Source: Planctomycetaceae bacterium
Lineage (GTDB): Bacteria > Planctomycetota > Planctomycetia > Pirellulales > Thermoguttaceae
Direction of reading: 5' to 3'
Assembly (NCBI GenBank): GCA_031256755.1
Contig: JAIRPZ010000132.1
Coordinates: 1-6,930 of the forward strand
DNA: 6,930 nt
The notes under the pieces were generated by a model. That model was given only the letters and a program-made list of their open reading frames with translations, had not been told where the DNA came from and made no database searches. Made by a program: the position numbers and the translations under genes. Within the stretch, counting starts at the first letter, position 1. Each line of letters starts with the position of its first letter. Of this stretch, positions 5,920 to 6,930 are shown one piece after another.

Positions 5920-6486
5920 ATGACGGCAAATAAGGTGAAATCGGTCGGGGTCATTGAATTATCGAGTATTGCAAAGGGCTATAAGGTTCAGGATGCGATG
6001 CTGAAGTCGGCATCGATTGACATATTGATTGCCCGTACTATTTGCAGCGGGAAATATCTGATTGTTTTCAGCGGCAGCGTCAGTGATGCGGAAACGGCTC
6101 TTGCAGCGGGCATAGTTGCCGGTGAGGGTGCGGTGATTGATTCGATTTTGTCGGCGAATCCGTATGAAGGTATTTTTCCGGCACTTTCTCAATCAGTTGT
6201 TTTGCCGGCGGATTGGACGGGTGCGCTTGGGGTTATTGAAACGTTCAGCGGAGTCAGTGCGGTAGCGGCGGCGGACGTTGCCGGCAAAGCTGCCGGGGTG
6301 ACGCTGTTCCGGCTGCATTTGGCGATGGCACTTGGCGGTAAGGGATTGCTGCTGATGACGGGCAGTGTTTCGGATGTCACGACGGCGGTAGCGGCGGCGG
6401 CGGCTGAAGTCCGCAAACGCGGGCTGCTTGTTGATGAACTTGTCATTCCTCGTCCCGGGCGTGAACTTTTTGCCGACTATCTCTGA
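5920..6486 (+). CDS. Bacterial microcompartment shell protein, tandem-BMC trimer (PduT type)
   Basis: This 188-residue protein has two BMC domains, about residues 6-90 (SVGVIELSSIAKGYKVQDAM...) and 102-186 (ALGVIETFSGVSAVAAAD...), so it should form a pseudohexameric trimer within a polyhedral protein shell. It follows Salmonella PduT closely in pattern: IELSSIAKG, DAMLKSAS, the TICSGKYL loop and the tail RGLLVDELVIPRP. Cys42 in TIC is the counterpart of PduT Cys38, which in the trimer ligates a central [4Fe-4S] cluster proposed to move electrons or clusters through the shell. The start is the ATG at 5920, with AGGA at 5905-5908 as a weak ribosome site; an in-frame TTG at 5881 adds only spacer-like residues. 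It is 41 nt after the corrinoid gene and likely co-transcribed. No hexameric or pentameric shell proteins or encapsulated enzymes are in the window, so the compartment's chemistry is not defined here. Confidence 0.93.
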   Translation: MTANKVKSVGVIELSSIAKGYKVQDAMLKSASIDILIARTICSGKYLIVFSGSVSDAETALAAGIVAGEGAVIDSILSANPYEGIFPALSQSVVLPADWTGALGVIETFSGVSAVAAADVAGKAAGVTLFRLHLAMALGGKGLLLMTGSVSDVTTAVAAAAAEVRKRGLLVDELVIPRPGRELFADYL

Positions 6487-6741
6487 ATCATGTAAAAATG
6501 GCAGACAAGTCCTTTTTAGGTCGTGTTCACACTTCTCTTGAAGTCATTGTTAGCTTTGTCGTGCAATTCACAAAAATCGATTACGAGCGTATTAAACACG
6601 TCTTGACGAAGCGGCGGGGGCGATCACCGGCAGTTTATCTAATTCAAATAGGGAAGAACTACTGTCAGTTCGGCAATGACTGTCCAAAAAGTGTCCGTTA
6701 CTCTTCTGAACGAATATTAAAATTTATCGGTTGTAGCGGTT
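6487..6741. other. Intergenic region between convergent genes, no convincing gene
   Basis: These 255 bases separate the shell gene from the convergent gene entering from the right. I see no tRNA, array or clear terminator. One plus-strand frame is open from an ATG at 6498 (MADKSFLGRVHTSLEVIV) all the way to the window edge, but it lacks a ribosome site, resembles no family I know, and beyond 6742 reads as the shadow of the minus-strand gene. It may be a decayed gene or chance. Confidence 0.4.
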
Positions 6742-6930
6742 TTACCACGTTTTCGGTTCTCTTTCCGGCTTGTGAACGGTCACGTTGTCGCCTGATTGAA
6801 CAATCACAAATAGCCCCTTGCCCAACGCAAAATCCTTCACATTCTTCCGCACCACGCCGCCGCCAATGGCTCCCAGTATCCGGCGGGAATCACGCCGCGA
6901 GTCCGCCCAACACCGGTACTTTTCCAATCG
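6742..6930 (-). CDS. C-terminal fragment of a hypothetical protein (possibly a PD-(D/E)XK-like/coiled-coil family)
   Basis: The minus-strand frame is open from the right edge to TAA at 6744-6742 and gives 62 residues of a protein whose start lies outside the window. The segment ILGAIGGGVVRKNVKDFAL followed by GLFVIVQSGDNVTV and a tail ending in KTW looks like the end of a soluble alpha/beta protein. From memory it resembles the C-terminus of uncharacterised proteins with an N-terminal coiled coil and a restriction-endonuclease-like fold, which end in a pattern like D-R--LGAI-G-VV----R-FAL--GFFVI-QSGDTV-I----F-P--W. The family assignment is unverified and the expected nuclease residues would lie outside the window. 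It converges on the shell gene. Confidence 0.6.
   Translation of the reverse strand, partial: RLEKYRCWADSRRDSRRILGAIGGGVVRKNVKDFALGKGLFVIVQSGDNVTVHKPEREPKTW

Noticed and set aside
1..6930. CRISPR arrays, tRNA or rRNA genes, insertion sequences
   Set aside because: No regularly spaced repeats, no cloverleaf, no transposase frame or terminal inverted repeats were seen on either strand.

Overview
The window appears to be a chromosomal stretch of an anaerobic or facultatively anaerobic, diderm bacterium of moderate GC content. Evidence for anaerobic metabolism is an oxygen-sensitive type 2-oxoacid:ferredoxin oxidoreductase subunit (IorA), a corrinoid methyl-carrier protein and a microcompartment shell protein. 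Evidence for an outer membrane is a signal-peptide-bearing beta-barrel of autotransporter type. Most gene starts lack a recognisable Shine-Dalgarno sequence. The combination would fit a gut- or sediment-type member of the Planctomycetota/Verrucomicrobiota/Lentisphaerota group, but that placement is inference from gene content and general style, not from a marker gene.

Layout, left to right. (1) Positions 1-222 are the ACT-domain tail of a threonine dehydratase (IlvA-type). (2) Positions 336-881 hold an unrecognised, AT-richer gene with a charged coiled-coil C-terminus. (3) Positions 882-1088 are non-coding, with a perfect 10-bp-stem hairpin and a tandem 10-mer. (4) On the minus strand, 2852-1089 is iorA, complete with TPP and 2x[4Fe-4S] motifs but with no iorB beside it on the downstream side. 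(5) A 126-bp divergent control region (2853-2978) carries a strong promoter for carA on the plus strand, a 13-bp direct repeat around its -35 box, a small inverted repeat, and a weaker candidate promoter for iorA. (6) carA (2979-4139) encodes the glutaminase subunit of carbamoyl phosphate synthetase. (7) 4191-5159 encodes an autotransporter-type outer-membrane barrel with almost no passenger. (8) 5249-5878 is a MtaC/MtbC/MtgC-like corrinoid protein. (9) 5920-6486 is a tandem-BMC shell protein of the PduT type that keeps the cysteine which binds the central Fe-S cluster in PduT. (10) 6487-6741 has no convincing gene. (11) 6742-6930 (minus) is the C-terminal end of a gene that enters from the right edge.

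The most interesting part is the pair at 5249-6486. A corrinoid methyl carrier, a protein class that needs low-potential electrons for reactivation, sits 41 nt upstream of and probably in one transcript with an Fe-S-type microcompartment trimer thought to pass electrons through the shell. No methyltransferase, reductive activase, hexameric shell protein or signature enzyme is present in the window, so a corrinoid-handling compartment is a hypothesis only. The second item of note is the carA promoter, whose -10 box ends 9 nt before the start codon, implying a leaderless or nearly leaderless mRNA.
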